Of a stretch of 64,000 nucleotides of DNA, positions 19,816 through 29,292 are shown piece by piece. Location of the stretch: NCBI RefSeq assembly GCF_019100565.1, contig NZ_JAHRID010000006.1, forward strand, positions 124,001 through 188,000, read 5' to 3'. Positions within the stretch are counted from its first letter, which is position 1, and every line of letters starts with the position of its first letter. The stretch is from Arsukibacterium indicum. Its GTDB lineage: Bacteria > Pseudomonadota > Gammaproteobacteria > Enterobacterales > Alteromonadaceae. A program made the translations under genes and the position numbers. Below the pieces are notes generated by a model. It was not told the DNA's origin, did not search any database, and saw only the letters and a list, made by a program, of their open reading frames with translations.

Positions 19816-20250
19816 TTACCTCTTTAATTTGACAACGGGCAGGCTGGCTCCAGTCCAGGCTCCCATTCCGCCCTGCAATACAGCGACGTTAGTGAAACCT
19901 TGTTTAGTCAGCGCAACAGCCGATTTTTGTGCGGTCATTCCTGCCTGACATACCACAATAATGGGAGCATCTTTTTGTTTTTCAAGTCCGGCTAGTTTTT
20001 GCTCTGCTATCTGACTGGCTGACAGCTGTCTGGCTCCGGCTATATGACCTTTCTTGAAGTCATCTTCACTTCGGATATCAACAACCACTCCATCCTGGCG
20101 GTTCACCAGCATGGTCAGTTCTGTAGGGGACAGTTGCCGTATAGCTGAAAACCGGGCTTTAACCCAGCCGCCTACGATCAATACAAAAATAATTACCCAT
20201 GCCAAACTTAGTAAAGGGTGATTAGTCACAAACTCGGTAAACTGCGCCAT
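19816..20250 (-). CDS. yibN: Membrane-anchored rhodanese-like protein YibN
   Basis: The 144-residue protein has one N-terminal membrane helix (about 13-30) and a single rhodanese domain. VVDIRSEDDFKKGHIAGARQ and the catalytic loop VVCQAGMTAQKSA with an intact Cys suggest sulfurtransferase chemistry, though the acceptor is unknown. It heads yibN-grxC-secB-gpsA and is divergent from gpmI, matching E. coli gene order. Confidence 0.9.
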   Translation of the reverse strand: MAQFTEFVTNHPLLSLAWVIIFVLIVGGWVKARFSAIRQLSPTELTMLVNRQDGVVVDIRSEDDFKKGHIAGARQLSASQIAEQKLAGLEKQKDAPIIVVCQAGMTAQKSAVALTKQGFTNVAVLQGGMGAWTGASLPVVKLKR

Positions 20251-20413
20251 AGTGCTAGATTCTTACTCTGAACTCATTAAAGTGGCCTGAGTATAACGAT
20301 ATTGTTGTAAGAAAGCAGCCCTAAAACGGTCAATCCGGGCTGGAGAAAGTTAGAAAAAGCGGTAAGATACTAGCCTCGCTTAAATGTTCAGCAAAATCAA
20401 AATCGGAGTCAGC

Positions 20414-21964
20414 ATGAGCCATCCCAAAAAGCCCCTGGTATTATTAATTCTTGATGGCTGGGGATACCGTGAACAAACAACCAGCAATGCGATAGCTCAG
20501 GCAAATACACCGGTGATGGACAAGCTCTGGCAAGATTATCCTCACAGCCTTATTTCCGGATCTGGGCTCGATGTCGGACTGCCGGAAGGGCAAATGGGTA
20601 ACTCAGAAGTAGGCCATGTTAATCTCGGCTCTGGCCGGGTGGTATATCAGGATTTTACCCGGATTACTAAAGCAATTGACGACGGTGACTTTTTTCAAAA
20701 CCCTGAACTGGTTAGTGCCGTCACCACTGCTAAGAAAAACAATAAAGCAGTACACATTATGGGGTTACTGTCTGAAGGTGGCGTCCATAGCCATGAAGAA
20801 CATATTCTGGCGATGATTAAGCTGGCAGAGCAACAGGGAGCCAGCCCGATTTATGTGCATGCCTTTTTAGACGGCAGAGATACGCCCCCTCGCAGCGCTG
20901 AGTCGTCGCTTGCAAAAATTCAGCAACACTTTGCCGCTAGCGGCAGCGGCCAGATCGCCTCTGTAATTGGTCGGTACTTCGCGATGGACCGTGACAAGCG
21001 CTGGGACAGAGTGCAACAGGCTTATGATTTGCTTACTCTTGGCAAAGCAGATTTCACGGGTAAAGACGCAATCGCTGCACTGCACGCTGCCTATCAGCGG
21101 GATGAAAATGATGAATTTGTAAAAGCGACTGCCATTGTTGGTGCGGATAATAAGCCAATTAAAATGGCTGATGGTGATGCGCTAATTTTCATGAATTTTC
21201 GAGCTGACCGGGCACGCCAGTTCAGCAGAGCCTTTACCGAGCCCGATTTTGCAGGGTTCGAACGCCAGCATCAGCCAAAACTCAGTAGTTTTGTTATGCT
21301 GACAGAATATGCAGCTGATATTAAGGCGCCGTGTGCTTTTCCACCCGAAGCATTAAACAACGTTTTGGGCGAATGGCTTGCTAAACATGATAAAACTCAG
21401 CTTCGGATCTCCGAAACAGAAAAGTATGCCCACGTTACGTTTTTTTTCAGTGGAGGCCGGGAAACAGAGTTTACCGGTGAAAGCCGTATTTTAGTGCCAT
21501 CGCCTGATGTAGCCACTTATGATTTGCAACCTGAAATGAGTTCAACCGAGCTGACTGATAAGCTGGTTGCCGCCATTCATAGCGGCGAGTTTGACGTAAT
21601 AATCTGTAATTATCCTAATGGAGATATGGTAGGACATACCGGCATAATGGCAGCCGCTATTAAAGCTGTAGAAGCGGTAGATCATTGTATCGGCAGAGTA
21701 GTTGAAGCTTTGCAGCAGGTTGGAGGGGAATGTTTAATCACCGCTGACCACGGCAATGCTGAAATGATGGAGGATCCAGGTTCAGGTCAGGCCCATACCG
21801 CCCATACCAGCGGGCCGGTGCCTTTAATCTATGTAGGCCGGCCCGCCATCGCAGTTGAAGGTGGAATTTTAAGTGATATAGCGCCAACTATGTTGCATTT
21901 GCTAGGGTTACCGAAGCCGGCAGAAATGACCGGAAAAGTGCTGATGCAACTTAAGCAAAATTGA
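20414..21964 (+). CDS. gpmI: 2,3-bisphosphoglycerate-independent phosphoglycerate mutase
   Basis: GpmI interconverts 3- and 2-phosphoglycerate in glycolysis using two Mn ions and a phosphoserine intermediate. The 516-residue protein starts [16 protein letters not shown] and has the nucleophile in [15 protein letters not shown] (Ser64), [13 protein letters not shown] and the metal motif [14 protein letters not shown]. The ATG at 20414 follows CGGAG and matches the family N-terminus; an earlier in-frame ATG (20384) adds ten unlike residues. It is followed by envC, as in E. coli. Confidence 0.97.
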   Translation: MSHPKKPLVLLILDGWGYREQTTSNAIAQANTPVMDKLWQDYPHSLISGSGLDVGLPEGQMGNSEVGHVNLGSGRVVYQDFTRITKAIDDGDFFQNPELVSAVTTAKKNNKAVHIMGLLSEGGVHSHEEHILAMIKLAEQQGASPIYVHAFLDGRDTPPRSAESSLAKIQQHFAASGSGQIASVIGRYFAMDRDKRWDRVQQAYDLLTLGKADFTGKDAIAALHAAYQRDENDEFVKATAIVGADNKPIKMADGDALIFMNFRADRARQFSRAFTEPDFAGFERQHQPKLSSFVMLTEYAADIKAPCAFPPEALNNVLGEWLAKHDKTQLRISETEKYAHVTFFFSGGRETEFTGESRILVPSPDVATYDLQPEMSSTELTDKLVAAIHSGEFDVIICNYPNGDMVGHTGIMAAAIKAVEAVDHCIGRVVEALQQVGGECLITADHGNAEMMEDPGSGQAHTAHTSGPVPLIYVGRPAIAVEGGILSDIAPTMLHLLGLPKPAEMTGKVLMQLKQN

Positions 21965-21975
21965 TCTGGTACCTG

Positions 21976-23133
21976 ATGAGAGTTCACCGCTCCCCCCCAT
22001 TACATAAGCAGCCATTATGGCTGCTTATGTTTTGCTTTTTATTCAGCACTATGCCTGTAACCGGCCGCCAACAAGCAGAGCAAGAGCTTGAGCAGGTACA
22101 ACAACAGATAAAAAAGACAGAACGCCAGCTAAAACAACAGCAGCAACAACTGAACAAGGCTGAGCAACAACTTCAACAATCGGACAGGTCATTAGCCAGA
22201 GCGTCTGCTGAGTTGCAGCAAACCCAGCAGGAACTTGCGACAATAGAACAGCGAGGCCTGCAGTTGACGCAGCAGCAGCAGCAATTACAACATGACTTGC
22301 AACAGCAACAAAGCCAGTTGGCGGCTCAATTGAAAAGCGCTTACAGCCTTGGCCAGCATGATTATACCCGAATGCTGCTAAACCAGCAGGATGCCAGCAA
22401 GCTGGAACGGGCGCTGACTTACTATCAGTACTTTAACCAGGCCAGGGTTAAACAACTGGCAGAAATAAATAAAACGGTGTTGCAACTACAACAGATAAAA
22501 CAGCAGCTTGCTGAGCAGCAGCAGCAGTTGCAACTTACCCTGAGTGAACAACAACAGCAACAGAAACAGCTGCTGGCAGTTAAAGCTGAGCAGCAATCTG
22601 CGGTTAATCAGCTGCAACAGTTGCTGAAGGAGCAGGGTAATCAGTTAAGCTATTTGCGTCAGAATGAAGCAAGCTTGCAAAATACCATTGATCAGTTGCG
22701 GGCTTTGGCTGAGCGTAGCCTGGAGTTGCTTGGATTAACTGCTAATAAAGGTAAGCTGCGCTGGCCATTAAACGGTGCTTTATTGCAAGGTTTTGGTGAA
22801 AACCGACAAGGAGGTATGCGCTCGCGGGGAATTTTGATCAGCGGCCGTGAAGGCAATCCGGTGCAAGCAATCGCAGATGGCCGGGTAATTTATGCCGACT
22901 GGTTAAAAGGTTACGGTTGGGTCATTGTGCTTGATCATGGCGAAGGCTTTATGAGCTTGTATGGCCATAATCAGAATATTTTAAAGCAACCAGGTGAGCA
23001 AATTATCGCAGGAGAGACTATAGCGCTGGTTGGTATGAGTGGTGGCCAGGCCAACGCAGGCCTCTATTTTGAAATAAGAGAAAAAGGCGATGCGGTTAAC
23101 CCTTTGTCCTGGCTTAGTAAAAACAAAGGATAA
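21976..23133 (+). CDS. envC: Murein hydrolase activator EnvC
   Basis: EnvC acts in the periplasm at the septum, where FtsEX recruits it to activate amidases AmiA/B. The roughly 385-residue product has a signal peptide, a long glutamine-rich coiled coil (about 40-245) and a C-terminal LytM domain (about 260-380). The LytM metal ligands are lost: the first His is replaced in RSRGILI and the HxH motif reads GLYFE. This is normal for EnvC, which activates rather than cuts. The start is uncertain; ATG 21976 is 11 bases after the gpmI stop with a weak ribosome site, and TTG 21961 is an alternative. The ftsEX genes lie 3-5 kb downstream. Confidence 0.92.
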   Translation: MRVHRSPPLHKQPLWLLMFCFLFSTMPVTGRQQAEQELEQVQQQIKKTERQLKQQQQQLNKAEQQLQQSDRSLARASAELQQTQQELATIEQRGLQLTQQQQQLQHDLQQQQSQLAAQLKSAYSLGQHDYTRMLLNQQDASKLERALTYYQYFNQARVKQLAEINKTVLQLQQIKQQLAEQQQQLQLTLSEQQQQQKQLLAVKAEQQSAVNQLQQLLKEQGNQLSYLRQNEASLQNTIDQLRALAERSLELLGLTANKGKLRWPLNGALLQGFGENRQGGMRSRGILISGREGNPVQAIADGRVIYADWLKGYGWVIVLDHGEGFMSLYGHNQNILKQPGEQIIAGETIALVGMSGGQANAGLYFEIREKGDAVNPLSWLSKNKG

Positions 23134-23241
23134 AAATGACTTGCGACAGGTGACAGCATGGGCCAATATAATGACAGATAACAGGACGATCCGACCACTG
23201 CCCTTTGTCCGGTACAATGGGTAAACAGGAATAATAAAAGC

Positions 23242-24015
23242 GTGCGTAAATCTTTATTTTGGCTGGTATTTGCGGGACTGCTAAGCGCCAAGGCTGCAGC
23301 GGAGAAACCCCGTATTGCCATTATTATCGACGATATTGGCTACCAGAAAGCAGACTTAAAAATGGTAGCACTGCCCTATCCGCTAACCTTATCAGTATTG
23401 CCGCATACTCCATACGGCCCTAAATCTGCACAACTGGCGTTTTCACAACAAAAAGACGTTATGCTGCATATGCCAATGGAAGCAAATAATCGTAAAAGTC
23501 TGGGTCCAGGCGCCCTTACCCGTAATATGAGCCGCCAGCAAGTTCGTGAAGCCCTACAACAAGCGTTAGCAGATATTCCATACGCTATTGGCGTTAATAA
23601 TCATATGGGCAGCCTTTACACGGAGCTGGATCAGCCAATGGCCTGGACGATGGAATACCTGCGGCAACGCCAGCTTTTCTTTGTTGACAGTCTGACCACT
23701 CCGCAAAGTAAAGCACGCTTGTACGCACGTCAGTATGGTGTCGCAAGCTTGAGCAGGCATGTATTCCTGGACAATGACTTGTCCGAAGCTGCTTTGCAAC
23801 GCCAATTCCAGCAATTGCTGCAGATAGCCAAGCGCCATCAGGTTGCTATCGCAATTGGTCATCCCTACCCACAGACTTACGAATTTCTGAAGAAAAACCT
23901 GCCATTATTAAAAAAGCATGATATTGAATTAGTAAGAATATCTGCGCTGTTACCGCAAGAGCATGACGTGGTTGCTGCCGGCTTTACTGCTCCTGCTATC
24001 TCGGCTCCACAATAA
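23242..24015 (+). CDS. yibQ: Divergent polysaccharide deacetylase family protein YibQ
   Basis: The 257-residue protein has a signal peptide (about 1-20) and the divergent polysaccharide deacetylase fold: IAIIIDDIGYQKAD near the start, LHMPMEA in the middle, GVNNHMGS, and IAIGHPYPQT near the end. The family has NodB-like residues but an unproven substrate, presumably cell-wall sugar. It begins at GTG 23242 after AGGA. It follows envC, the E. coli order. Confidence 0.9.
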   Translation: MRKSLFWLVFAGLLSAKAAAEKPRIAIIIDDIGYQKADLKMVALPYPLTLSVLPHTPYGPKSAQLAFSQQKDVMLHMPMEANNRKSLGPGALTRNMSRQQVREALQQALADIPYAIGVNNHMGSLYTELDQPMAWTMEYLRQRQLFFVDSLTTPQSKARLYARQYGVASLSRHVFLDNDLSEAALQRQFQQLLQIAKRHQVAIAIGHPYPQTYEFLKKNLPLLKKHDIELVRISALLPQEHDVVAAGFTAPAISAPQ

Positions 24016-24024
24016 TCGGGCTTT

Positions 24025-24070
24025 ATCACCAATAAAAAAACCTGCCGCGGCAGGTTTTTTTATTGGTGAT
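24025..24070. terminator. 46-bp perfect palindrome, bidirectional terminator between yibQ and rpoH
   Basis: The arms 24025-24047 and 24048-24070 are exact reverse complements, 23 bases each with no loop bases. The GC-rich centre CCTGCCGCGGCAGG is flanked by seven A on the left and seven T on the right, so it works as an intrinsic terminator on both strands for the convergent yibQ and rpoH transcripts. Confidence 0.93.
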
Positions 24071-24080
24071 AAAACATTAA

Positions 24081-24941
24081 TCAGCTCAGGGCCGACTGCA
24101 GTTTTTTCATCGCATTTTTCTCAAGCTGACGTACCCGCTCTGCAGATACCTGATAACGCTCTGCCAGCTCCTGTAAGGTTAGCTTGTTATTGTCCAGCCA
24201 CCGCGCACGCACGATATCCTGACTGCGGTCATCCAGGGTACGCATGGCAGCCTGCAAACGGTCTGCTGCTGCATTATCCCACTGCTCGTCTTCTACCTGC
24301 ACGGCAAGATCAGACGCTTTGTCCTGCAGATAATATACCGGTGCAGTATAAGCTGCATCATCATCTTCGTCTGGGGCGTCGTAAGGCATGTCATAGTTAC
24401 TCATCCGGGACTCCATTTCCCGCACTTCATGCTCAGCCACGCCCAGAGACTCGGCAACATGCTTAACTTCGTCCTGATTGAACCAACCCAGATGCTTTTT
24501 GGCTTTGCGTAGATTAAAAAATAGTTTTCGCTGTGCCTTGGTGGTCGCAATTTTAACGATGCGCCAGTTTTTCAGAACGTATTCATGAATCTCAGCTTTA
24601 ATCCAATGCACCGCAAAAGATACCAACCGCACACCTACTGTCGGATCAAAGCGCTTTACCGCCTTCATAAGACCAATATTGCCTTCCTGAACCAGATCAC
24701 TTATCGGCAGGCCGTAACCAGAATAACTACGGGCAATGTGCACCACAAACCGCAGATGAGACATAATTAACTGGCGAGCGGCCGTTAAATCGCCATCTTG
24801 CTGTAAACGTTCAGCCAGACTGCGCTCCTGCTCCGCAGTTAACATTGGAATGGTGCTAACGGCGTGAGTATAAGCCTCAAGGCTTCCACTGGCAGCGACG
24901 GTAAGCGGCATAAATTCGGGTTTATCTGCTTTAATTGTCAT
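24081..24941 (-). CDS. rpoH: RNA polymerase heat-shock sigma factor (sigma-32)
   Basis: RpoH directs transcription of chaperone and protease genes. The 286-residue protein has region 2 ([38 protein letters not shown]), the RpoH-box-like segment [18 protein letters not shown], and region 4 helix-turn-helix at the end ([19 protein letters not shown]). The ATG at 24941 fits the family N-terminus, with AGGA ten bases upstream; a TTG at 24962 is an alternative. It lies downstream of ftsX on the same strand but has its own control region containing a perfect CIRCE element. Confidence 0.97.
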   Translation of the reverse strand: MTIKADKPEFMPLTVAASGSLEAYTHAVSTIPMLTAEQERSLAERLQQDGDLTAARQLIMSHLRFVVHIARSYSGYGLPISDLVQEGNIGLMKAVKRFDPTVGVRLVSFAVHWIKAEIHEYVLKNWRIVKIATTKAQRKLFFNLRKAKKHLGWFNQDEVKHVAESLGVAEHEVREMESRMSNYDMPYDAPDEDDDAAYTAPVYYLQDKASDLAVQVEDEQWDNAAADRLQAAMRTLDDRSQDIVRARWLDNNKLTLQELAERYQVSAERVRQLEKNAMKKLQSALS

Positions 24942-24977
24942 GTTTTGCCAATCCTGTATCAATCGAATGAACCCATA

Positions 24978-25004
24978 TTAGCACTCTTTACGCTAGAGTG
25001 CTAA
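24978..25004 (-). promoter_or_regulatory. CIRCE element (HrcA operator) upstream of rpoH
   Basis: TTAGCACTC-N9-GAGTGCTAA matches the CIRCE consensus at all 18 arm positions with the standard 9-base spacer. It starts 37 bases before the rpoH ATG. CIRCE is the binding site of the heat-shock repressor HrcA, usually in front of groESL or dnaK. No hrcA gene is in the window. Confidence 0.93.
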
Positions 25005-25009
25005 TTATC
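25004..25009 (-). promoter_or_regulatory. Candidate -10 element of the rpoH promoter
   Basis: On the minus strand GATAAT directly abuts the CIRCE element, sharing one base with it. A transcript from it would begin inside CIRCE, the usual geometry for HrcA repression. I found no good -35 hexamer 16-18 bases further up, so this is tentative. Confidence 0.4.
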
Positions 25010-25051
25010 GATTAAAGGTTTTTAAGATCTGGTTATTCTAAAAAAAGCAGT

Positions 25052-25072
25052 TTAATAATTAATAATTATTAA
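25052..25072. repeat. AT-only inverted repeat at the ftsX stop
   Basis: TTAATAATT-AAT-AATTATTAA is a perfect 9-bp palindrome over the ftsX stop codon, about 45 bases upstream of the candidate rpoH -10 element. It has no GC and is a poor terminator. It could be a flexible promoter-upstream element or chance in AT-rich DNA. Confidence 0.4.
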
Positions 25073-26049
25073 GGTCCGGTTGGTTCTATCGCGCTGATAT
25101 GGCGGCGCACTGACAAGTAGGAACCTGCCAGGCCAAGAAGTACGGCGATTATCAGCAGACCAATAAACTCCTGGAAGCTCATAGCCATTAAGCTAAAATC
25201 ACTTTGATAAAGCGCTGTAACGTTGCTGATCGCACCCTGCAGCCACCACAACATTAACTCGACGACCAGAAATGCCAGCAAGCCGCCGAAAATACCGAAC
25301 CAGACACCGGTATATAAAAAGGGCCTCTGGATAAAAGCATCCGTAGCACCTACCAGTTTCATCACCTCAATTTCATCTTTTTTATTCATAATAGACAGGC
25401 GAATAGTATTGCCGACAATCAACAACACTGCGCTTAGCAACAATAATGCGATAATGGCCACGGCTTGCTGCAGCATGCTGACTATGGCGTTTAACCGGGT
25501 TAACCAGTCAATATCCAGCTTGGCAAAATCTACTATCCGCTCATTGCTCAGCCTTTTTAGCAGTAACTGTGCAGCCTCTGGCGCAGTGTTTTTTGGCAAT
25601 ACCCTGATTACGTCAGGCAACGGATTACTATCCAGATAATTCAGTGCCGCACCGAAACCTGATATCTCCTGAAACTCTGTCATAGCTTGTTGTTTGCTGA
25701 CAAAAATAACCTGCGAGATATCGCGATCAGCCTGCAATATCGCCACCAGGCTCTGCACCTGATTGTCCGGGGTTTGTTCACGTATATATAAACTGATTTC
25801 CGCCGCCTGAGTAAAACTGCTGCTGATTTGCTGCATATTTTTAACCAGCAAATGCAGGGTCGCCGGTAAAGTTAAACTAACACCCAGAACCGCGATAGTA
25901 AGGATAGAAGCTGAAGGCGTGCGCCATAGTTCGCCCAAGCTGGCCACCGCCTGACGGGCATGATTAAGCCAGAACATAATAAAACGGCGCAACAAACTGA
26001 TTTTTTTAGCAGCGGCACCCGTTGCCCTGCCGGTAAACAAAATACTCAT
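25069..26049 (-). CDS. ftsX: Cell division ABC transporter permease FtsX
   Basis: FtsX forms a septal complex with FtsE and recruits EnvC to the outside of the membrane. The 326-residue protein has four membrane helices: one near 45-68, a large periplasmic loop (about 70-195), then three towards the C-terminus. The conserved MNKKDEIEVMKLVGATDAFI segment is present. Its ATG overlaps the ftsE stop as ATGA. rpoH follows on the same strand. Confidence 0.96.
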   Translation of the reverse strand: MSILFTGRATGAAAKKISLLRRFIMFWLNHARQAVASLGELWRTPSASILTIAVLGVSLTLPATLHLLVKNMQQISSSFTQAAEISLYIREQTPDNQVQSLVAILQADRDISQVIFVSKQQAMTEFQEISGFGAALNYLDSNPLPDVIRVLPKNTAPEAAQLLLKRLSNERIVDFAKLDIDWLTRLNAIVSMLQQAVAIIALLLLSAVLLIVGNTIRLSIMNKKDEIEVMKLVGATDAFIQRPFLYTGVWFGIFGGLLAFLVVELMLWWLQGAISNVTALYQSDFSLMAMSFQEFIGLLIIAVLLGLAGSYLSVRRHISAIEPTGP

Positions 26050-26729
26050 ACCGGCTCCTGATATTGTAATAGACCATCGTTAATCATCCGGCCATGTTTC
26101 AATGTCAGTGTCCGATATTTCATTCGTGCCACCAAACCAAGATCGTGGGTTGCCACCAGTACCGATACCCCAACCTGATTAAAGGCTTCAAATACCCGCA
26201 TGGTGTCTTTTGACAAATCGGGGTCGAGGTTACCGGTAGGCTCATCCGCTAATAATAGTGGGGGTTTATTCACTACCGCCCGGGCAATACCTACGCGTTG
26301 CTGCTCACCACCAGACAAGGTAGCGGGCAAACAGCGCACTTTATCCAGCAACCCAACTTTATCCAGTGCCGCATGCACGCGTTTCACCATCTCTTTGCCG
26401 GTAAAACCCTCAATTACTAATGGCAACGCTACATTATCAAAGACCGTATGATTCATCAGCAACCGGTGATTCTGGAAAATAATGCCAACATCACGCCGTA
26501 CAAACGGGATCTGACTGCGTTTAATCCGGCTCAATTCAATATCATTAATCAGCACCCGGCCAGCGCTGGGACGTTCAATCAGGCTGATCAGTTTAAGCAA
26601 AGTGCTTTTGCCAGCACCAGAGTGGCCGGTGAGAAAGGCCATCTCACCTTTTTCCAGTCTGAAACTGATGCGATCAAGCGCTACAAAGCCACCGGGATAA
26701 CTTTTACTGACCTGATCAAACTGCAACAT
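26046..26729 (-). CDS. ftsE: Cell division ATP-binding protein FtsE
   Basis: FtsE is the ATPase that drives FtsX. The 227-residue protein has Walker [11 protein letters not shown]-loop IFQNHRLL, signature [15 protein letters not shown] and Walker [16 protein letters not shown]. It lies two bases after ftsY and overlaps ftsX, forming ftsY-ftsE-ftsX. Complete and typical. Confidence 0.98.
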   Translation of the reverse strand: MLQFDQVSKSYPGGFVALDRISFRLEKGEMAFLTGHSGAGKSTLLKLISLIERPSAGRVLINDIELSRIKRSQIPFVRRDVGIIFQNHRLLMNHTVFDNVALPLVIEGFTGKEMVKRVHAALDKVGLLDKVRCLPATLSGGEQQRVGIARAVVNKPPLLLADEPTGNLDPDLSKDTMRVFEAFNQVGVSVLVATHDLGLVARMKYRTLTLKHGRMINDGLLQYQEPV

Positions 26730-26731
26730 GG

Positions 26732-27985
26732 TTAGTGTTCCTTACTAAACAAGGCTTTAATAAAGTCTTGGCTATTAAATTGGCGTAAATCGTCAATGGC
26801 CTCACCTACCCCAATGTAGCGAATAGGCACCGCAAACTGATTCGCTATCGCAAAGATAACCCCACCCTTGGCGGTACCGTCCAGTTTGGTCAGGGTTATT
26901 CCGGTTAGCGGCACGGCTTCATTAAACAGCTTTGCCTGGCTTAGCGCATTCTGGCCAGTGCCTGCATCGAGTGTCAGCATTACCTCATGCGGTGCCGCCC
27001 CGTCAATTTTTTGCAGCACCCGGACAATTTTCTTCAGCTCTTCCATTAAATGCGCTTTATTCTGTAAACGCCCTGCCGTATCGGCAATTAACACATCGAC
27101 CTTACGTGCTTTCGCTGCCTGATAAGCATCAAAAATAACTGAGGCGCTGTCTGCACCGGTATGCTGGGCGATAACCGGAATTGCATTACGCTCTCCCCAA
27201 ACCTGAAGTTGTTCTACAGCAGCAGCCCGAAAGGTATCTCCTGCTGCCAACATTACCGATTTACCCTGCTGCCGGAATTGCTGAGCCATTTTGCCGATAG
27301 TCGTAGTTTTACCAACACCGTTAACACCCACCATTAAAATGACAAAAGGACCGCCGGGGTTGCTGGCCAACAGCGGTTGCTCAACGTTGGCTAACAATGT
27401 CGCCATATCCTGTTGTAATTGATTAAACAATAAGCTGGCATCTTTCAGAGCCTTGCGGTTTGCATGCTGGGTCAGTTGTGTAATCAGTTTCTGCGTGGTA
27501 TCCATACCCACATCGGCCAGCAGCAACTGGGTTTCCAGTTCCTCATAAAGTTCGTCATCAATTTTTTTTCCACTGAATAAACCTGCCAGGCCATCGCCAA
27601 GATTCTGACTGGTTTTCGCCAAACCTTGTTTTAAGCGGGTAAAAAAACCTGACTTTTTCGCTGGCGAAACCACAACGGGCTCTGTAGTGCCAATAGCATC
27701 AGACGCTGGCGCAACGCTGCTGGAGCGGATGCTATCTGTATCAGCCAAAGCAGCGCTATCTGCAGCAACAACCGGTGACTCGGACGGGCTTTCTTCGGTG
27801 GGTTTCGTAAGCTCTGCTGCTGGTTGTGCTGTATTTGGCTCAGTTGCAGACGCTTCATGCTTTTCCGCCGTCGTATCGTCAGGCGTCGCGGTTTGAGTCG
27901 TCTGCTCTGGTTTTTGCTCCGGTTGCGGCTCTGTTGTTTTTTTGCCCAGGCCAAGCCAGGAGAAAAGATTTTTCTGTTTTGTCAT
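26732..27985 (-). CDS. ftsY: Signal recognition particle receptor FtsY
   Basis: FtsY docks SRP-ribosome complexes at the SecYEG translocon. The 417-residue protein has an acidic, Ala/Glu/Pro/Thr-rich N-terminal A domain of about 110 residues, then the helical N domain and the G domain with GVNGVGKTTTIGKMA, DTFRAAAVEQL, DTAGRLQNK and TKLDGTAKGG. It heads the ftsY-ftsE-ftsX operon. Low-complexity A-domain content is normal in the family. Confidence 0.97.
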   Translation of the reverse strand: MTKQKNLFSWLGLGKKTTEPQPEQKPEQTTQTATPDDTTAEKHEASATEPNTAQPAAELTKPTEESPSESPVVAADSAALADTDSIRSSSVAPASDAIGTTEPVVVSPAKKSGFFTRLKQGLAKTSQNLGDGLAGLFSGKKIDDELYEELETQLLLADVGMDTTQKLITQLTQHANRKALKDASLLFNQLQQDMATLLANVEQPLLASNPGGPFVILMVGVNGVGKTTTIGKMAQQFRQQGKSVMLAAGDTFRAAAVEQLQVWGERNAIPVIAQHTGADSASVIFDAYQAAKARKVDVLIADTAGRLQNKAHLMEELKKIVRVLQKIDGAAPHEVMLTLDAGTGQNALSQAKLFNEAVPLTGITLTKLDGTAKGGVIFAIANQFAVPIRYIGVGEAIDDLRQFNSQDFIKALFSKEH

Positions 27986-28066
27986 AAGCTTTTGTGTCTA
28001 CGGCAATATTCAGGATAAAATTGCTGCTAATACTATCACCTTTAACTCACAGGCAAAACGGAAACG

Positions 28067-28660
28067 ATGAAACAAGCTAAAACCGCTAAAAGCAAAACCG
28101 GCCAACCTGGTTTTGTCCGGATCATCAGCGGTCAGTGGCGCGGCCGGCGTTTACCTGTTGCCGACGTTGCCGGCTTAAGGCCAACAACAGATCGGGTAAA
28201 AGAAACCTTATTTAACTGGTTAATGCACGATGTCTCCGACAGCACCGTACTTGATTGTTTCAGTGGATCTGGCGCCCTTGCTTTTGAGGCTTTATCACGT
28301 TACGCAAAGTTTGCCACCCTGGTAGAAAAAGATCCTGCTCAGGCGAAACGCTTGCAGGCGCTATTATCCACGCTTAACGCAACTCAGGCTGAAGTGATTA
28401 CCAGTGACTGCTTACGATATCTGACACAGCCAGCAAAACGTCAGTATCAAATCGTGTTGGTTGACCCACCTTTCCGGCTTGGCCTGGCACTGCCGAGCTG
28501 TCAGCTGCTGGAGCGGCACGGCTGGCTTAGCGAGAGTGCCTTAATTTATCTTGAAACAGAGAAAGAATTACCGCTTACCGATATACCAGCAAACTGGCAA
28601 CTGCTTAAAGAAAAAGTTGCGGGGCAACTGGCATACCGCTTATGGTCCAGACAGGCGTGA
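28067..28660 (+). CDS. rsmD: 16S rRNA (guanine-966-N2)-methyltransferase
   Basis: RsmD methylates G966 of 16S rRNA in the assembled small subunit. The 197-residue protein has RIISGQWRGRRLPV near the start, RPTTDRVKETLFNWL, the SAM-binding strand VLDCFSGSGALAFEALSR and the catalytic DPPF motif (VLVDPPFRLG). It is divergent from ftsY, as in E. coli, and abuts the next minus-strand gene without a gap. Confidence 0.96.
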   Translation: MKQAKTAKSKTGQPGFVRIISGQWRGRRLPVADVAGLRPTTDRVKETLFNWLMHDVSDSTVLDCFSGSGALAFEALSRYAKFATLVEKDPAQAKRLQALLSTLNATQAEVITSDCLRYLTQPAKRQYQIVLVDPPFRLGLALPSCQLLERHGWLSESALIYLETEKELPLTDIPANWQLLKEKVAGQLAYRLWSRQA

Positions 28661-29263
28661 TTAATACTCCATTCCGAGATTTGTCAGGCCCTGCTCTGCT
28701 ACCCAGGCTTTTAATTGCAGCATTTGTTCGCGCTCAATTTGCTTCATCTGGCCGACCAACTCAATCAGTTCAGCCAAACATTCCATTTCGTAAGCCATAA
28801 GTGGATGTTCCCGAACGTGTTTTTTCAACTCACTTTCTGAGGTGATATCTTCATGTTCCGCCTGATGTTCAATTAATCGGGCTACAGTCGCCTGAGATAT
28901 TTTTGCAACATTAATAAACTCACTACTATCCTGCTGATTGATGCCATTAAACATGGTATCCAGTGCCGTGGCGCAGTCAATTGCAGGATAAACACCAAAC
29001 ATAGTGAAATGATTAACTTCAGGTATTAATGGCTCTAATTCTTCAGCCAGCCGCGGGAAGTTGATTTTCGCTTTTTTGACCGTTAGCCACTCCCAGCATA
29101 AATCCAGCATATGTCGCAGGGCTGCAGCATCTCCAAACTCGCTAACTTCACTGAATAATTGATAATTCGGTAACATGCGTTCAAGCAAACAGGCTGCAAT
29201 TGCAGCCTGTTGATAGAACCCCAGCTCACGCATTAACTGGAAGTTATTTGCCTTTTCTTTCAT
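28661..29263 (-). CDS. DUF416 family protein (YjaG-like)
   Basis: This 200-residue soluble protein matches the DUF416/YjaG pattern: a helical domain with CLLERMLPNYQLFSE, WEWLTVKKAKINFPRLAEELE and a C-terminal REHPLMAYEMECLAEL. Its function is unknown. AGGAGTG lies just upstream of the ATG. It converges with rsmD with zero gap and follows the coiled-coil gene at 29293-30531 by 29 bases, so it is probably co-transcribed with it. Confidence 0.85.
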   Translation of the reverse strand: MKEKANNFQLMRELGFYQQAAIAACLLERMLPNYQLFSEVSEFGDAAALRHMLDLCWEWLTVKKAKINFPRLAEELEPLIPEVNHFTMFGVYPAIDCATALDTMFNGINQQDSSEFINVAKISQATVARLIEHQAEHEDITSESELKKHVREHPLMAYEMECLAELIELVGQMKQIEREQMLQLKAWVAEQGLTNLGMEY

Positions 29264-29292
29264 AGCACTCCTGAACGGATTAAAGCCCGGCG

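Noticed and set aside
22081-22660. Apparent CAA/CAG repeat array in envC
   Set aside because: The repeats follow a coiled-coil protein with irregular Gln runs; they are coding bias, not a tandem repeat element.
23963-24466. Open frame of 167 codons antisense to rpoH
   Set aside because: It overlaps yibQ's end, the terminator palindrome and the conserved rpoH coding region; its product has no recognisable motif.
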